Below are positions 26,491-35,728 of a stretch of DNA of 64,000 bases, piece after piece. The notes under the pieces are model-generated. The model saw only the letters and a list, made by a program, of their open reading frames with translations. It was not told the origin of the DNA and made no database searches. Position numbers and translations under genes: made by a program. Each line of letters begins with the position of its first letter. Position 1 is the stretch's first letter. Origin of the DNA: Microbacterium saccharophilum (GTDB taxonomy: Bacteria; Actinomycetota; Actinomycetes; Actinomycetales; Microbacteriaceae); NCBI RefSeq assembly GCF_007992455.1, contig NZ_BKAH01000004.1:62001-126000 (forward strand). Direction: 5' to 3'.

Positions 26491-27162
26491 TCAGACGCGA
26501 TGCCGGCGACGTACCGACAGGACCACGACGAGCCCCACGGCCGCCGCTCCCGCACCGGCCAGGACGAGCGGCAACAGGATGTCCCCGCTCGTGCCCGTCG
26601 CGGCCAGGCGACCCTGGATGCTGCCCGTAGGCGCTGCGCAGCCCGACGTCGCGGGCGGGTATGCCAGCGGCACGGCGAGCTCCGGATCGACCCGGATCCA
26701 CGCCCGCACGTCGCCCCGTGTCCACGCGAAGTTGCCCGCGGTCTCCCGCCACTGGCCGCCCTCGTAGACCCACCCCGGCCAGCCCGTCCCGACACCCCCG
26801 CTGACGGCGGCACCGGGCCACAGCACGGAGCCGGCGACACGGCCGGATGCCAGGGTGCCCAGCGGCAGCGACACCTCGTGCGTGCCGTCGCTGATCACGA
26901 GAACCGCCCGGTCACCGGTGGACTGCCGGTCGGGATCGGTCAGCGTGACCTCGAAGGTGATCCACGGCGCATCGCGCAGGCAGACCACGTCGACCCGGGA
27001 CCCGGCAAGGCTCGGCTCCTTCGGCTTGTCCGGCGTGTAGTCGACGTCGCGGTCGACTACACGAACGGTCCCGGCACCGACGTCGGCCGTAGCCGCCGCC
27101 GGTGCCGCGAGTACCAGCAGCGCAGCCGCCACGACGGCCGCAAAAATCGATCGCTTGTCCAT
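26491..27162 (-). CDS. Cell-surface protein with LAATG sorting signal
   Basis: A 223-residue secreted protein. It starts with a Sec signal peptide (AAVVAAALLVLAAPAAATA, cut near residue 27) and ends with LAATG, a hydrophobic helix (ILLPLVLAGAGAAAVGLVVV) and RRRHRV. LAxTG is the motif used by class E sortases in high-GC Gram-positives, so covalent wall anchoring is likely. The middle part has beta-type stretches and two cysteines and matches no family I know. The ATG at 27162 has GGGGAGG 4 nt upstream. It is cotranscribed with the DUF4012 gene; no sortase gene lies in the window. Confidence 0.85.
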   Translation of the reverse strand: MDKRSIFAAVVAAALLVLAAPAAATADVGAGTVRVVDRDVDYTPDKPKEPSLAGSRVDVVCLRDAPWITFEVTLTDPDRQSTGDRAVLVISDGTHEVSLPLGTLASGRVAGSVLWPGAAVSGGVGTGWPGWVYEGGQWRETAGNFAWTRGDVRAWIRVDPELAVPLAYPPATSGCAAPTGSIQGRLAATGTSGDILLPLVLAGAGAAAVGLVVVLSVRRRHRV

Positions 27163-27299
27163 CAGACCTCCCCAAAGGTCGATAGCGGGCGTCGTCGGAC
27201 GACCCCCTTCTGTGCGACGAGCACCCCACATGCCCGTCTTCCCCACCCGCAGGCTAACCCACCGGGCCACCGGCCACAATCGGTCGAGCTCGGCACGAC

Positions 27300-27305
27300 T
27301 AGAAT
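27300..27305 (+). promoter_or_regulatory. -10 box of rnpB
   Basis: TAGAAT ends about 6-7 nt before the predicted 5' end of RNase P RNA. Its spacing matches other TAnnnT boxes here. No clear -35. Confidence 0.55.
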
Positions 27306-27310
27306 CGGCA

Positions 27311-27681
27311 GTGCGAATGGGTCGGCTGGACGGTCGCGTGGCGGGAGACCGCACCGAGGAACGTCCGGGCTCCACAGGGCAGGATGGTGGGTAACACCCA
27401 CCCGGAGCGATCCGCGAGACAGTGCCACAGAGAGCAGACCGCCGGGGCGCGAGCCCCGGTAAGGGTGAAAGGGTGGTGTAAGAGACCACCGGGATCGTGG
27501 TGACACGATCCGCAAGGTAAACCTCGTCCGGAGCAAGGCCAGACAGGGGATGACGACGCGGCCCGCCGAGTCCCCGGGTGGGCCGCTGGAGCGGCACGGC
27601 AACGTGTCGCCGAGAGAGATGACCGTCGAAGGGGCGTCAGCCCCGGAACAGAACCCGGCGTACAGGCCGGCCCATTCGCCT
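27311..27681 (+). ncRNA. rnpB: RNase P RNA, bacterial class A
   Basis: Catalytic RNA that matures the 5' ends of tRNAs. The terminal helix pairs GCGAATGGG (27313-27321) with CCCATTCGC (27671-27679). The conserved P4 region GAGGAACGTCCGGGCTCC is at 27356-27373, and its partner ACAGAACCCGGCGTACAG is at 27648-27665. Purine-rich blocks such as AGGGTGAAAGGGTG between them fit the class A fold. The length of about 370 nt is normal. Exact ends are within a few bases. Antiparallel reading frames across it are not genes. Confidence 0.95.
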
Positions 27682-27703
27682 CACGCCGGCCGCGCCGACG
27701 GTG

Positions 27704-28522
27704 TCAGCGCGTCGTCTCCTCGACGAGCTTCGCCGTCTCCGCGGTCTGCACCCCGGCGTCCGCCGCGAGGGCGAGGGCCGCCGCGCCGACGATGCCTGCG
27801 CTGTTGCGGTGCACGGCCGGGACGATCGGGGTGCTCAGCGTCAGCAGGGGCAGGAACTGCTCGGCGTGCTTCGACACGCCCCCGCCGACGATGAACAGGT
27901 CGGGGCTCAGCAGGAACTCCAGGTGGCTGTAGTACCACTGCAGACGCTTCGCCCACTGCGGGAACGTCAGCTCGTCGCGCTCCATGGCGGAATACGCCGC
28001 CCAGGCCTCCGCATCCTTGCCGTGCTTGGCCCGCTGCAGGTGGCCGAGCTCGGAGTTCGGGATGAGGCGGCCGTCGTACAGCAGGGCGGTGCCGATGCCG
28101 GTCCCGAGCGTCGTGAGGATCGTGAGTCCCTCGACCCCCTTCGCCGCGCCGTAGCGCAGTTCCGCGACGCCGGCGACGTCGGCGTCGTTCGCGAAGTGGA
28201 TCTCACGGCCGAGGCCCTGTTCGAAGAACTCCTCGGCGGGGAAGCCGATCCAGGTGTCGGCCACGTTGGCGGCCGACAGCGTCTTGCCGTGCTTCACGAT
28301 CGCCGGGAACGCGACGCCCAGCGGGACGTCCGCGTCGGTGACGTCGAGCGTCTCGAGGACGACCTTGACGGCCGCCAGGACGTCGTCCGGTTCCGCACCG
28401 GCGGGCGTCGGCACCTTCACGCGCTCGCTCAGCAGACGCCCCTCCCGGAGGTCGACGAGCGCCCCCTTGATCCCGGTTCCGCCGATGTCCACACCGACCG
28501 CTGTCGTCGCCTGCGCCGTCAT
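27704..28522 (-). CDS. ppgK: Polyphosphate glucokinase
   Basis: Phosphorylates glucose using polyphosphate (and usually ATP), the main glucose-kinase type of many Actinobacteria. The 272-residue ROK-family protein has the phosphate loop VDIGGTGIKGALVD at residues 11-24, the substrate Asp in NDADVAG near residue 125, and LTTLGTGIGTALL near residue 150. The zinc-site cysteines of regulatory ROK proteins are absent, as expected for PpgK. The ATG at 28522 is 7 nt after a TAGGCT box (complement 28530-28535), so it is probably leaderless. It converges with rnpB. Confidence 0.93.
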   Translation of the reverse strand: MTAQATTAVGVDIGGTGIKGALVDLREGRLLSERVKVPTPAGAEPDDVLAAVKVVLETLDVTDADVPLGVAFPAIVKHGKTLSAANVADTWIGFPAEEFFEQGLGREIHFANDADVAGVAELRYGAAKGVEGLTILTTLGTGIGTALLYDGRLIPNSELGHLQRAKHGKDAEAWAAYSAMERDELTFPQWAKRLQWYYSHLEFLLSPDLFIVGGGVSKHAEQFLPLLTLSTPIVPAVHRNSAGIVGAAALALAADAGVQTAETAKLVEETTR

Positions 28523-28623
28523 GGCACTCAGCCTACCGAGCGGGCGGGGCCGCCTCGTCCGCGCCGGAGCGCCTCGTTAGGATCGAGACGAGCACCCCGC
28601 AACGACGCACCAGGAGGCGCGAC

Positions 28624-28866
28624 ATGTCCGCAGGCGAAGAGAAGTACTGGTTCAACCTCACGACCGGTCAGGTCGAGAAGGGCTTCGAGTCTCCCGCCGT
28701 CGACCGCGCGGGCCCGTTCGACACCCCCGAGGAGGCCGCCGGAGCCCCCGAGCTCATGAAGCGCCGCTCGCGCGCCTGGGCCGAGGAGGAGGCGCGCGAG
28801 GACTCGTGGGGATCGGGCTCGACGCCCGACGTGTCGGCGGACTCGGAGGACGACGCGGGCCGATAG
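28624..28866 (+). CDS. Small conserved actinobacterial protein
   Basis: An 80-residue protein with the opening EKYWFNLTTGQVEKG and a helical middle (FDTPEEAAGAPELMKRRSRAWAEEEARED), then an acidic disordered tail. Similar short proteins in Microbacteriaceae are often labelled SPOR-domain or unnamed; I cannot confirm a domain. The ATG at 28624 has a good AGGAGG site, and a TAGGAT box near 28577-28582 would give a leader of about 40 nt. glnA2 begins 32 nt downstream with its own ribosome site, so the two may share a transcript. Confidence 0.75.
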   Translation: MSAGEEKYWFNLTTGQVEKGFESPAVDRAGPFDTPEEAAGAPELMKRRSRAWAEEEAREDSWGSGSTPDVSADSEDDAGR

Positions 28867-28898
28867 TCTGGGCGGAAAGTCGGCATCGAGAGGACACG

Positions 28899-30236
28899 AT
28901 GGACAAGCAGCGGGACTTCGTACTGCGCACGATCGAGGAGCGCGGCGTCAAGTTCGTGCGACTGTGGTTCACCGATGTGATCGGCACCCTCAAGTCGGTC
29001 GCGATCGCGCCCGCCGAGGTCGAAGGCGCCTTCACGGAGGGCCTCGGCTTCGACGGCTCCGCCATCCAGGGGCTGACGCGCTCGTACGAGTCCGACCTGC
29101 TCGCCCACCCCGACCCGTCGACGTTCCAGGTGCTGCCGTGGCGCGGCGAGATCGACCCGACGGCGCGGATGTTCTGCGACATCACGACGCCGGACGGGCA
29201 ACCCGCCGTCGCCGACCCGCGGCACGTCCTCAAGCGCTCGCTCGCGAAGGCCGCCGACGCCGGGTTCACCTTCTACACGCACCCCGAGATCGAGTTCTAC
29301 CTGCTGAAGTCGTCCTCGTACGGCCCCGCCGGCCCCGAGCCGGTGGACTCCGCCGGCTACTTCGACAACGTGCCGGGCGGGACGGCGCACGATTTCCGGC
29401 GCCGTTCCGTGCGGATGCTGGAGGACCTCGGCATCTCGGTCGAGTACAGCCACCACGAGGGCGGCCCCGGACAGAACGAGATCGACCTGCGCTACGCCGA
29501 CGCCCTCGCCACGGCCGACAACATCATGACGTTCCGCACCGTCGTGAAGGAGGTGGCGATCGAGCAGGGCGTGTACGCCACGTTCATGCCGAAGCCGCTC
29601 GGCGGCCACCCCGGCAGCGGGATGCACACGCACATGTCGCTGTTCGAGGGCGACGTCAACGCGTTCTACGAGGAGGGCGCGCAGTACCAGCTCTCCCAGA
29701 CCGGCCGGCAGTTCATCGCCGGTCTCCTGCGCCACGCGCCGGAGATCTCCGCCGTCACGAACCAGTTCGTCAACTCGTACAAGCGCCTGTGGGGCGGCGA
29801 TGAGGCGCCCAGCTTCATCACGTGGGGTCACAACAACCGCTCCGCCCTCGTCCGCGTGCCGATGTACAAGCCGAAGAAGGGGCAGTCCTCGCGCGTCGAG
29901 TACCGGGCCCTCGACTCGGCCGCGAACCCGTACCTCGCGTACGCGCTCATGCTCGCCGCGGGCCTCAAGGGCATCGAAGAGGGCTACGAGCTGCCCCCGG
30001 AGGCGGAGGACAACGTGTGGTCGCTGACCGACGCGGAGCGCCGCGCGCTCGGTTACGCGCCGCTGCCGGCGAGCCTGGATCACGCGCTGGAGTACATGGA
30101 GGAGTCGGAGCTCGTCGCCGAGACGCTCGGGGAGCAGGTCTTTAACTACGTCCTGCTCAACAAGCGTCGCGAGTGGCAGGAGTACCGCGCCCAGGTCACG
30201 CCCTTCGAACTGAAGAGCAACCTGGAGATGCTCTAA
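28899..30236 (+). CDS. glnA2: Glutamine synthetase, second type I-family copy
   Basis: ATP-dependent ligation of ammonia to glutamate. The 445-residue protein has the beta-grasp start, the latch-type FDGSAIQGL near residue 49, the metal residues of HPEIEFYLL and GQNEIDLRYADAL, the catalytic HTHMSLFEG and the loop VEYRALDSAANPYLAYALM. It is shorter than glnA1 and lacks its insertions, as in the GlnA2 group of Actinobacteria. The ATG at 28899 has GAGAGGA upstream. glnE follows after 5 nt. In mycobacteria this copy is not essential; its role here is inferred. Confidence 0.92.
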   Translation: MDKQRDFVLRTIEERGVKFVRLWFTDVIGTLKSVAIAPAEVEGAFTEGLGFDGSAIQGLTRSYESDLLAHPDPSTFQVLPWRGEIDPTARMFCDITTPDGQPAVADPRHVLKRSLAKAADAGFTFYTHPEIEFYLLKSSSYGPAGPEPVDSAGYFDNVPGGTAHDFRRRSVRMLEDLGISVEYSHHEGGPGQNEIDLRYADALATADNIMTFRTVVKEVAIEQGVYATFMPKPLGGHPGSGMHTHMSLFEGDVNAFYEEGAQYQLSQTGRQFIAGLLRHAPEISAVTNQFVNSYKRLWGGDEAPSFITWGHNNRSALVRVPMYKPKKGQSSRVEYRALDSAANPYLAYALMLAAGLKGIEEGYELPPEAEDNVWSLTDAERRALGYAPLPASLDHALEYMEESELVAETLGEQVFNYVLLNKRREWQEYRAQVTPFELKSNLEML

Positions 30237-30241
30237 CGCGG

Positions 30242-33241
30242 ATGTCCGGCACGGAGCGTTCGTCGTCGCTCACGACGCTCGCGCGCGCCGGATTCGGCCA
30301 GCTGACCGCCGCCGACACGCTGCTCGACGAGCTCGCCGCGGAACTCGGCATCCCGCGTCTGGACGTCGTGACCGGCGCCGACGCGGCGGCAGACCCCGAC
30401 GCGGCCATCACGGCGCTCGCCCGCATCGCCCGCCGCGACCCGGCACCGGTGCGCGCCGCACTGCGCGCCGACCCCGTCACGCTCTGGGCACTGCTGGGCG
30501 CCTCGCCCGGCTTCGGCGAGTTCTACGCGCGGCACCCGGCCGAGCTCGCCTTCCTCGAGGGCGCCGGCGCCTCCCTGCCGAGCGGCGATGAGCTGCGCGC
30601 GGAGCTGCTGGCATCCGTCGCCGCCGACGAGGACGGCTTCGCCGCGACCGGCGACGAGACGGCGTGGGTCGCGCTGCGCATCCGCTATCGTCGCCTCCTC
30701 GCCCGGATCGCCGCGTTCGACCTCCGCGCCCCGAGCGCCGTCGACGTGCTCGCCCCGGTCGCCGCGGCACTCGCAGATGCCGCCGGGGCCGCACTGGAGG
30801 CGTCGCTGTGCGTCGCGCGCACCCGCGTGACGACGGGCGGCGCGGGGGCGGGCCTGTTCCCGCGTGAGCAGGTGGCGGCCGTCCGACTCGCGATCATCGG
30901 AATGGGCAAGACGGGGGCCCGGGAGCTCAACTACGTCAGCGACGTGGACGTCATCTTCGCCGGCGGCGCGGACGACGCCGTCACGGAGGCGATCGGCGAG
31001 AGCCGCGTCACCGACATCGCGACGCGCCTCGCCGTCCAGACGATGCGCGGGATCACGAGCATCGAGATCGAGCCTCCGCTGTGGGAGGTGGATGCCAACC
31101 TGCGGCCGGAGGGAAAGCAGGGCGCCCTCGTGCGCACGATCGACTCGCACGTGTCGTACTACGACCGCTGGGCCAAGAGCTGGGAGTTCCAGGCCCTGCT
31201 GAAGGCCCGCCCCATCGCGGGGGACCGGGATCTCGGCGACGCGTACATCGCGGCCGTGCAGCCGAAGGTGTGGACGAGCGCCGCGCGGGAGAACTTCGTC
31301 GACAGCGTGCAGCGCATGCGCGAGCGGGTCACCGAGCACATCCCGGCCGCGGAGGTCGCCTACCAGCTGAAGCTCGGACCCGGCGGCATCCGCGACATCG
31401 AGTTCACCGTCCAGCTGCTGCAGCTCGTGCACGGTCTCGCCGACGAGCGCATCCGGCAGCGCGGGACGCTCGACGCGCTGGACGCGCTCGTCGCGGAGGG
31501 CTACATCGGCCGGTCCGACGCCGCCACGTTCTCGCACGACTACCGGCAGCTCCGGGTGCTGGAGCACCGCCTGCAGCTGCGCAACCTCCGCCGCACCCAC
31601 CTCATGCCCACGACGCCGGAGGGGCTGCGCGTCCTCGCGCGGGCGTCCCGGCTCGCCGACACCGGCGACGGCGTGTGGCAGCTCTGGGAATCGGTGAAGC
31701 GCGAAGTGCGCGACATCCACGTCCGCCTCTTCTACCGGCCGCTGCTGTCCGCCGTCGCGGCACTGCCGAGCGACGAGCAGGCGCTGTCGCCGGCCCAGGC
31801 CCACGACCGGCTCGCGGCCATCGGCTTCCGCGACCCGACCGGCGCTCTCCGCCACATCGGCGCGCTCACGAGCGGCCTCAGCCGGAAGGCGACGATCCAG
31901 CGCCACCTCATGCCGGTGATGATCCGCTGGTTCGCGGACGGCGTCGACCCCGACTACGGCCTCATCTGCTTCCGCCGCATCAGCGAGCGGCTGGGCGACA
32001 CCCCGTGGTTCCTGCGCATGCTGCGCGACTCCTCCGGCGCGGCCGAGCGCCTCACCCGGGTCCTCTCCGGGTCGCGCTACATCGGCGAGCTCATGGAGTG
32101 GATCCCGGAGTCCGTCGCATGGCTCGACGCGCAGGAGAGCCTGAAGCCCCGCACCGGCGTCGCCCTCCAGGAGGAGGCCCGCGCCATCCAGGCGCGGCAC
32201 GCGCCCATCGACGAGGCGATGCGCGCCGTCCGGGCGCTGCGTCGCCGTGAGCTGCTGCGTCTCGCGATCGGCGGCGTCCTCGGCATCCTGACCATCGACG
32301 AGCTCGCACACGGCCTCACGACGATCAGCGAGGTCACCATCCAGGCGACACTGCGGGCCGTCCGCCGCGAGGTGGTCCCCGAGGAGGACCGCGCCCTCGA
32401 CTTCTCCGTCATCGCGATGGGGCGGTTCGGGGGAGGGGAGCTGGGCTTCGGCTCGGACGCCGACGTCATGTACGTCTACGACGCGAACGGTCTCGACCCG
32501 CAGCGCGCGCACACGCTCGCGACGCAGATCGTGACGGGGCTGCGCACCTATTCCGAGGACCAGCGGGTCCCGTTCGAGCTGGATGCGGGGCTCCGTCCGG
32601 AGGGCCGCAACGGCCCGCTCGCACGCTCCATCGAGGCCTATGCGGAGTACTACCGCCGGTGGTCGCTGTCGTGGGAGGCCCAGGCGCTGCTGCGCGCGCG
32701 CGGGGTCGCCGGCAGCGTCAAGCTCATCCGCCGCTTCATGCAGCTCGCCGACGATGTCCGCTACCCGGCGGCCGTGGCGCTGCAGGACCTCCGCGAGATC
32801 AAGCGCATCAAGGCCCGCGTCGAGAACGAGCGTCTGCCGCAGGGGGTCGACCGGTCGCGGCACCTGAAGCTCGGGCCGGGCGGGCTCAGCGACGTCGAAT
32901 GGCTCGTGCAGCTGCTGCAGCTCGAGCACGGGCACCGCATCCCGTCGCTGCAGACCACGTCGACCCTGGAGGCGCTGGCGGCCGCCGTGGAGGCGGGACT
33001 CGTTCCGGAGACCGCCGCCGAGCGGCTGGAGGCCGCCTGGCGTCTCGCGAGCCGGCTGCGGTCGGCGAACACGCTGCTGTCCGGGCAGACGAGCGACGTG
33101 CTGCCGGTGGACCGCGGCAAGCTCGACGGAATCGGGCGCCTGCTGGAGTACCCGCCGCGCTCGGCGACCCTCGTCGAGGAGGACTGGATGGGCACGGCGC
33201 GCCGCGCCCGCCGCGCCTTCGAGAAGCTCTTCTACGGGTAG
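30242..33241 (+). CDS. glnE: Glutamate-ammonia-ligase adenylyltransferase (bifunctional)
   Basis: Adds and removes AMP on glutamine synthetase according to nitrogen status. The 999-residue protein has two nucleotidyltransferase domains. The N-terminal one (deadenylylating) shows GARELNYVSDVDVIFAGG near residue 228; the C-terminal one (adenylylating) shows GELGFGSDADVMYVYD near residue 733. Each is followed by a GlnD-PII-uridylyltransferase-like helical part with KLGPGGIRDIEF and KLGPGGLSDVEW. Full length and both Asp pairs suggest it is active. The target Tyr is present in glnA1 at 37.6 kb. Start at 30242 is 5 nt after glnA2. Confidence 0.95.
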   Translation: MSGTERSSSLTTLARAGFGQLTAADTLLDELAAELGIPRLDVVTGADAAADPDAAITALARIARRDPAPVRAALRADPVTLWALLGASPGFGEFYARHPAELAFLEGAGASLPSGDELRAELLASVAADEDGFAATGDETAWVALRIRYRRLLARIAAFDLRAPSAVDVLAPVAAALADAAGAALEASLCVARTRVTTGGAGAGLFPREQVAAVRLAIIGMGKTGARELNYVSDVDVIFAGGADDAVTEAIGESRVTDIATRLAVQTMRGITSIEIEPPLWEVDANLRPEGKQGALVRTIDSHVSYYDRWAKSWEFQALLKARPIAGDRDLGDAYIAAVQPKVWTSAARENFVDSVQRMRERVTEHIPAAEVAYQLKLGPGGIRDIEFTVQLLQLVHGLADERIRQRGTLDALDALVAEGYIGRSDAATFSHDYRQLRVLEHRLQLRNLRRTHLMPTTPEGLRVLARASRLADTGDGVWQLWESVKREVRDIHVRLFYRPLLSAVAALPSDEQALSPAQAHDRLAAIGFRDPTGALRHIGALTSGLSRKATIQRHLMPVMIRWFADGVDPDYGLICFRRISERLGDTPWFLRMLRDSSGAAERLTRVLSGSRYIGELMEWIPESVAWLDAQESLKPRTGVALQEEARAIQARHAPIDEAMRAVRALRRRELLRLAIGGVLGILTIDELAHGLTTISEVTIQATLRAVRREVVPEEDRALDFSVIAMGRFGGGELGFGSDADVMYVYDANGLDPQRAHTLATQIVTGLRTYSEDQRVPFELDAGLRPEGRNGPLARSIEAYAEYYRRWSLSWEAQALLRARGVAGSVKLIRRFMQLADDVRYPAAVALQDLREIKRIKARVENERLPQGVDRSRHLKLGPGGLSDVEWLVQLLQLEHGHRIPSLQTTSTLEALAAAVEAGLVPETAAERLEAAWRLASRLRSANTLLSGQTSDVLPVDRGKLDGIGRLLEYPPRSATLVEEDWMGTARRARRAFEKLFYG

Positions 33242-33259
33242 GCGCGGTCCGCGGCGGTC

Positions 33260-33727
33260 TCAGGCGTCGCCACGCACGGCGTCCTCGCGCACGATGAGGA
33301 CGGGGCAGTGCGCATGCGCGGCGCAGGCGGCGCTGACCGAGCCCAGCATCAGTCCGGCGAACCCGCCGTGGCCCCGACTGCCGAGCACGAGCATCTCGGC
33401 ATCCCGGCTCTGCGCGATCAGCGTCGGCGCCGGCAGGCCGGGCAGCACGGTCCGGACGAGGGCCCGGGGCGGCGCGTCGGCGAAGGCCTGCTCGACGGCG
33501 TCGTCCAGAACCGCGGAGGCCTCCACCTCGGGCGACCACCCTGCGATCGACAAGTAGTCGACGAACGGCGGGGCGGTCCACGTGGTCACCGCCTCCAGCG
33601 GTGCGCCGAGCGCCGCGGCGATCCTCGCAGCGTGCCGCAGGGCCGCGATCGACGAGTCGGATCCGTCCACCCCCACCACGATCGGTCGCGCCCCGGCGCC
33701 GTGGACCAGTCCGTCATCCTCGCTCAT
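33260..33727 (-). CDS. Universal stress protein, single domain
   Basis: A 155-residue UspA fold: PIVVGVDGSDSSIAALRHA near residue 15 and the ATP-binding signature VLGSRGHGGFAGLMLGSVSAA near residue 118, then HCPVLIV. This fits the ATP-binding Usp type. The ATG at 33727 is chosen for length; an in-frame ATG at 33744 is possible and neither has a strong ribosome site. It is divergent from the metal ATPase gene 57 nt away, and converges with glnE. A role in redox or starvation stress is only inferred. Confidence 0.88.
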   Translation of the reverse strand: MSEDDGLVHGAGARPIVVGVDGSDSSIAALRHAARIAAALGAPLEAVTTWTAPPFVDYLSIAGWSPEVEASAVLDDAVEQAFADAPPRALVRTVLPGLPAPTLIAQSRDAEMLVLGSRGHGGFAGLMLGSVSAACAAHAHCPVLIVREDAVRGDA

Positions 33728-33784
33728 GCTTTGATCCCACCGCATCGGCTCGCACGTGTCGAGCATCCGGGCCAAGCTGGAGGC

Positions 33785-35686
33785 ATGCCCGTTCTCCGCG
33801 CTCTGCGTCGCTACCGCGTCATCCTGCTCGCGCTCGTCGTCCTCGCGGTCGTCCTCCTGCTGCACGCGGCCGGCATGCCGGCGGCGGGTCGCTGGACCGC
33901 GACCGTCTTCGTCGCGCTGTTCGTCGTGTGGACGCTCATCGGGATGGTGCGCGACGTCCTCCGCGGACACATCGGGCTCGACGTCCTCGCGGTCGTCGCG
34001 ATGGTCGCGACGCTGGCGGTCGGGGAGTACATCGCGGCCCTCATCATCGTGCTCATGCTCGCCGGCGGAGAGGCACTCGAAGACATCGCCGGGCGGCGGG
34101 CGAAGCGGGAGCTCACGGCACTGCTGGATCGCACCCCCCGCGTCGCGCACGTGATCGTGCATCCCCGGTCCTCGGACGGGGATGAGATCCAGGATGCCGA
34201 CGTCGACGACGTCGTGGTCGGCGATGTGCTGCTGGTCCGTCCCTCCGAGATCGTGCCGGTGGACGGGACGCTGCTCAGTGAGACCGGCACCTTCGACGAG
34301 TCCTCCATCACGGGGGAGAGCCTCCCCGTGACCAGGCGGGCCGGTGAGGAGGTGCTCTCCGGGGCCACGAACGGCGAGGGCGCCGTCCGGATCCGGGTCC
34401 TCCGGCGCGGCGCCGACAGCCAGTACCAGCAGATCGTGGCCCTCGTGCGCGGCGCCTCGGAATCCCGGGCGCCGGTCGTGCGCCTGGCGGACCGGTTCGC
34501 CGTCCCGTTCACCGCCGTGTCGCTCGTCCTCGCCGGGACGGCGTGGGCGATCTCGGGGGAACCCAGCCGGTTCGCCGAGGTCCTGGTGCTCGCCACGCCC
34601 TGCCCCCTGCTGATCGCCGCCCCGGTCGCGTTCCTCGCCGGATTGTCGCGGGCCGCGAAGGCCGGCGTCATCATGAAGGGCGGGGCGGTGATCGAGCAGC
34701 TCGCGCGGGTGCGCTCGGCCTGCTTCGACAAGACGGGCACCCTCACCCAGGGCCGCCCGGAGCTGATCGACGTGCGGGCGGCCGACGGCTTCGGGGAGCT
34801 GGACCTGCTGCGGCTGGCCGCGTCGGCCGAGCAGTACTCCTCCCATGTGCTGGCCGACGGCATCCGGCGCGCGGCACACGAGCGCGGTATCCCGCTGAGC
34901 TCCGCGGAACGGGCGAGGGAGATCGCGACGAACGGCGTCACGGCCGTGATCGAGGGCCGGGAGGTCGTGGTGGGGAAGCCCGCCTATGTGGCGGGCCTGA
35001 CGCCCGACATGCAGCCGGCGACGCTGGAACCCGGGCAGGCGGCGGCCTACGTCGCGATCGACGGGCGGTTCGCCGGCGCACTGATCCTCGCCGATGCGGC
35101 TCGACCCGAATCCGCGCAGGTCATCGCATGGCTGCGCGAGAACGGCGTCGAACGCATCACGATGCTCACGGGCGATGCCCTCGCGACCGCCGCGTCGATC
35201 GCGGCGACGGTGGGCATCGACGACGTGCACGCCGATCTGCTGCCCGCGGAGAAGGTGCACCTCGCCGCGCAGCTCCGCCCCCGGCCCACCATGATGGTCG
35301 GCGACGGCGTGAACGATGCGCCCGTGCTCGCGGCGGCCGACATCGGCGTCGCGATGGGGGCCCGGGGCGCGACAGCGGCCGGCGACGCCGCGGATGTCGT
35401 CATCCTGGTGGACTCGCTCGCGAAGGTGGCGGATGCCGTGGCGATCGGCCGGCACACGGTGCAGGTGGCCCTCACCGCGATCTGGATCGGGATCGGACTG
35501 AGCATCGGACTCATGGTGATCGCGATGACGGGCGTCATCCCTGCCGTCGGCGGCGCGCTCATCCAGGAACTCGTCGACCTGGCCACGATCCTGTACGCCC
35601 TGCGGGCGTTGCGCGGACCGGCGCCGGGGGAGGAGCGTGCCTCGGCCGACACGAGGAGGCCGCAGCCCACAGCTTCCGCAGCATGA
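33785..35686 (+). CDS. Heavy-metal P-type ATPase with TPC motif
   Basis: A 633-residue P1B-like pump. Features are a short N-terminus without a heavy-metal-binding domain, paired early helices (about residues 10-30 and 37-95), the actuator loop SITGESLP near 174, transmembrane motif TPCPLL at 271-276 instead of CPC, the phosphorylated Asp315 in DKTGTLT and the hinge GDGVNDAP near 507. The P1B-typical SEHPL is SSHVL here (His354-Val355). TPC-type pumps have been linked to nickel, cobalt or iron export, so the metal is uncertain. The ATG at 33785 has GGAGG upstream. Confidence 0.88.
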   Translation: MPVLRALRRYRVILLALVVLAVVLLLHAAGMPAAGRWTATVFVALFVVWTLIGMVRDVLRGHIGLDVLAVVAMVATLAVGEYIAALIIVLMLAGGEALEDIAGRRAKRELTALLDRTPRVAHVIVHPRSSDGDEIQDADVDDVVVGDVLLVRPSEIVPVDGTLLSETGTFDESSITGESLPVTRRAGEEVLSGATNGEGAVRIRVLRRGADSQYQQIVALVRGASESRAPVVRLADRFAVPFTAVSLVLAGTAWAISGEPSRFAEVLVLATPCPLLIAAPVAFLAGLSRAAKAGVIMKGGAVIEQLARVRSACFDKTGTLTQGRPELIDVRAADGFGELDLLRLAASAEQYSSHVLADGIRRAAHERGIPLSSAERAREIATNGVTAVIEGREVVVGKPAYVAGLTPDMQPATLEPGQAAAYVAIDGRFAGALILADAARPESAQVIAWLRENGVERITMLTGDALATAASIAATVGIDDVHADLLPAEKVHLAAQLRPRPTMMVGDGVNDAPVLAAADIGVAMGARGATAAGDAADVVILVDSLAKVADAVAIGRHTVQVALTAIWIGIGLSIGLMVIAMTGVIPAVGGALIQELVDLATILYALRALRGPAPGEERASADTRRPQPTASAA

Positions 35687-35728
35687 CCTCCGGTGCCACA
35701 CTGACCCCGGGACAGGAGGAGGAGGACG

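Noticed and set aside
27311..27681. Protein frames across the RNase P RNA region
   Set aside because: The conserved RNase P RNA core and terminal helix explain this stretch fully.
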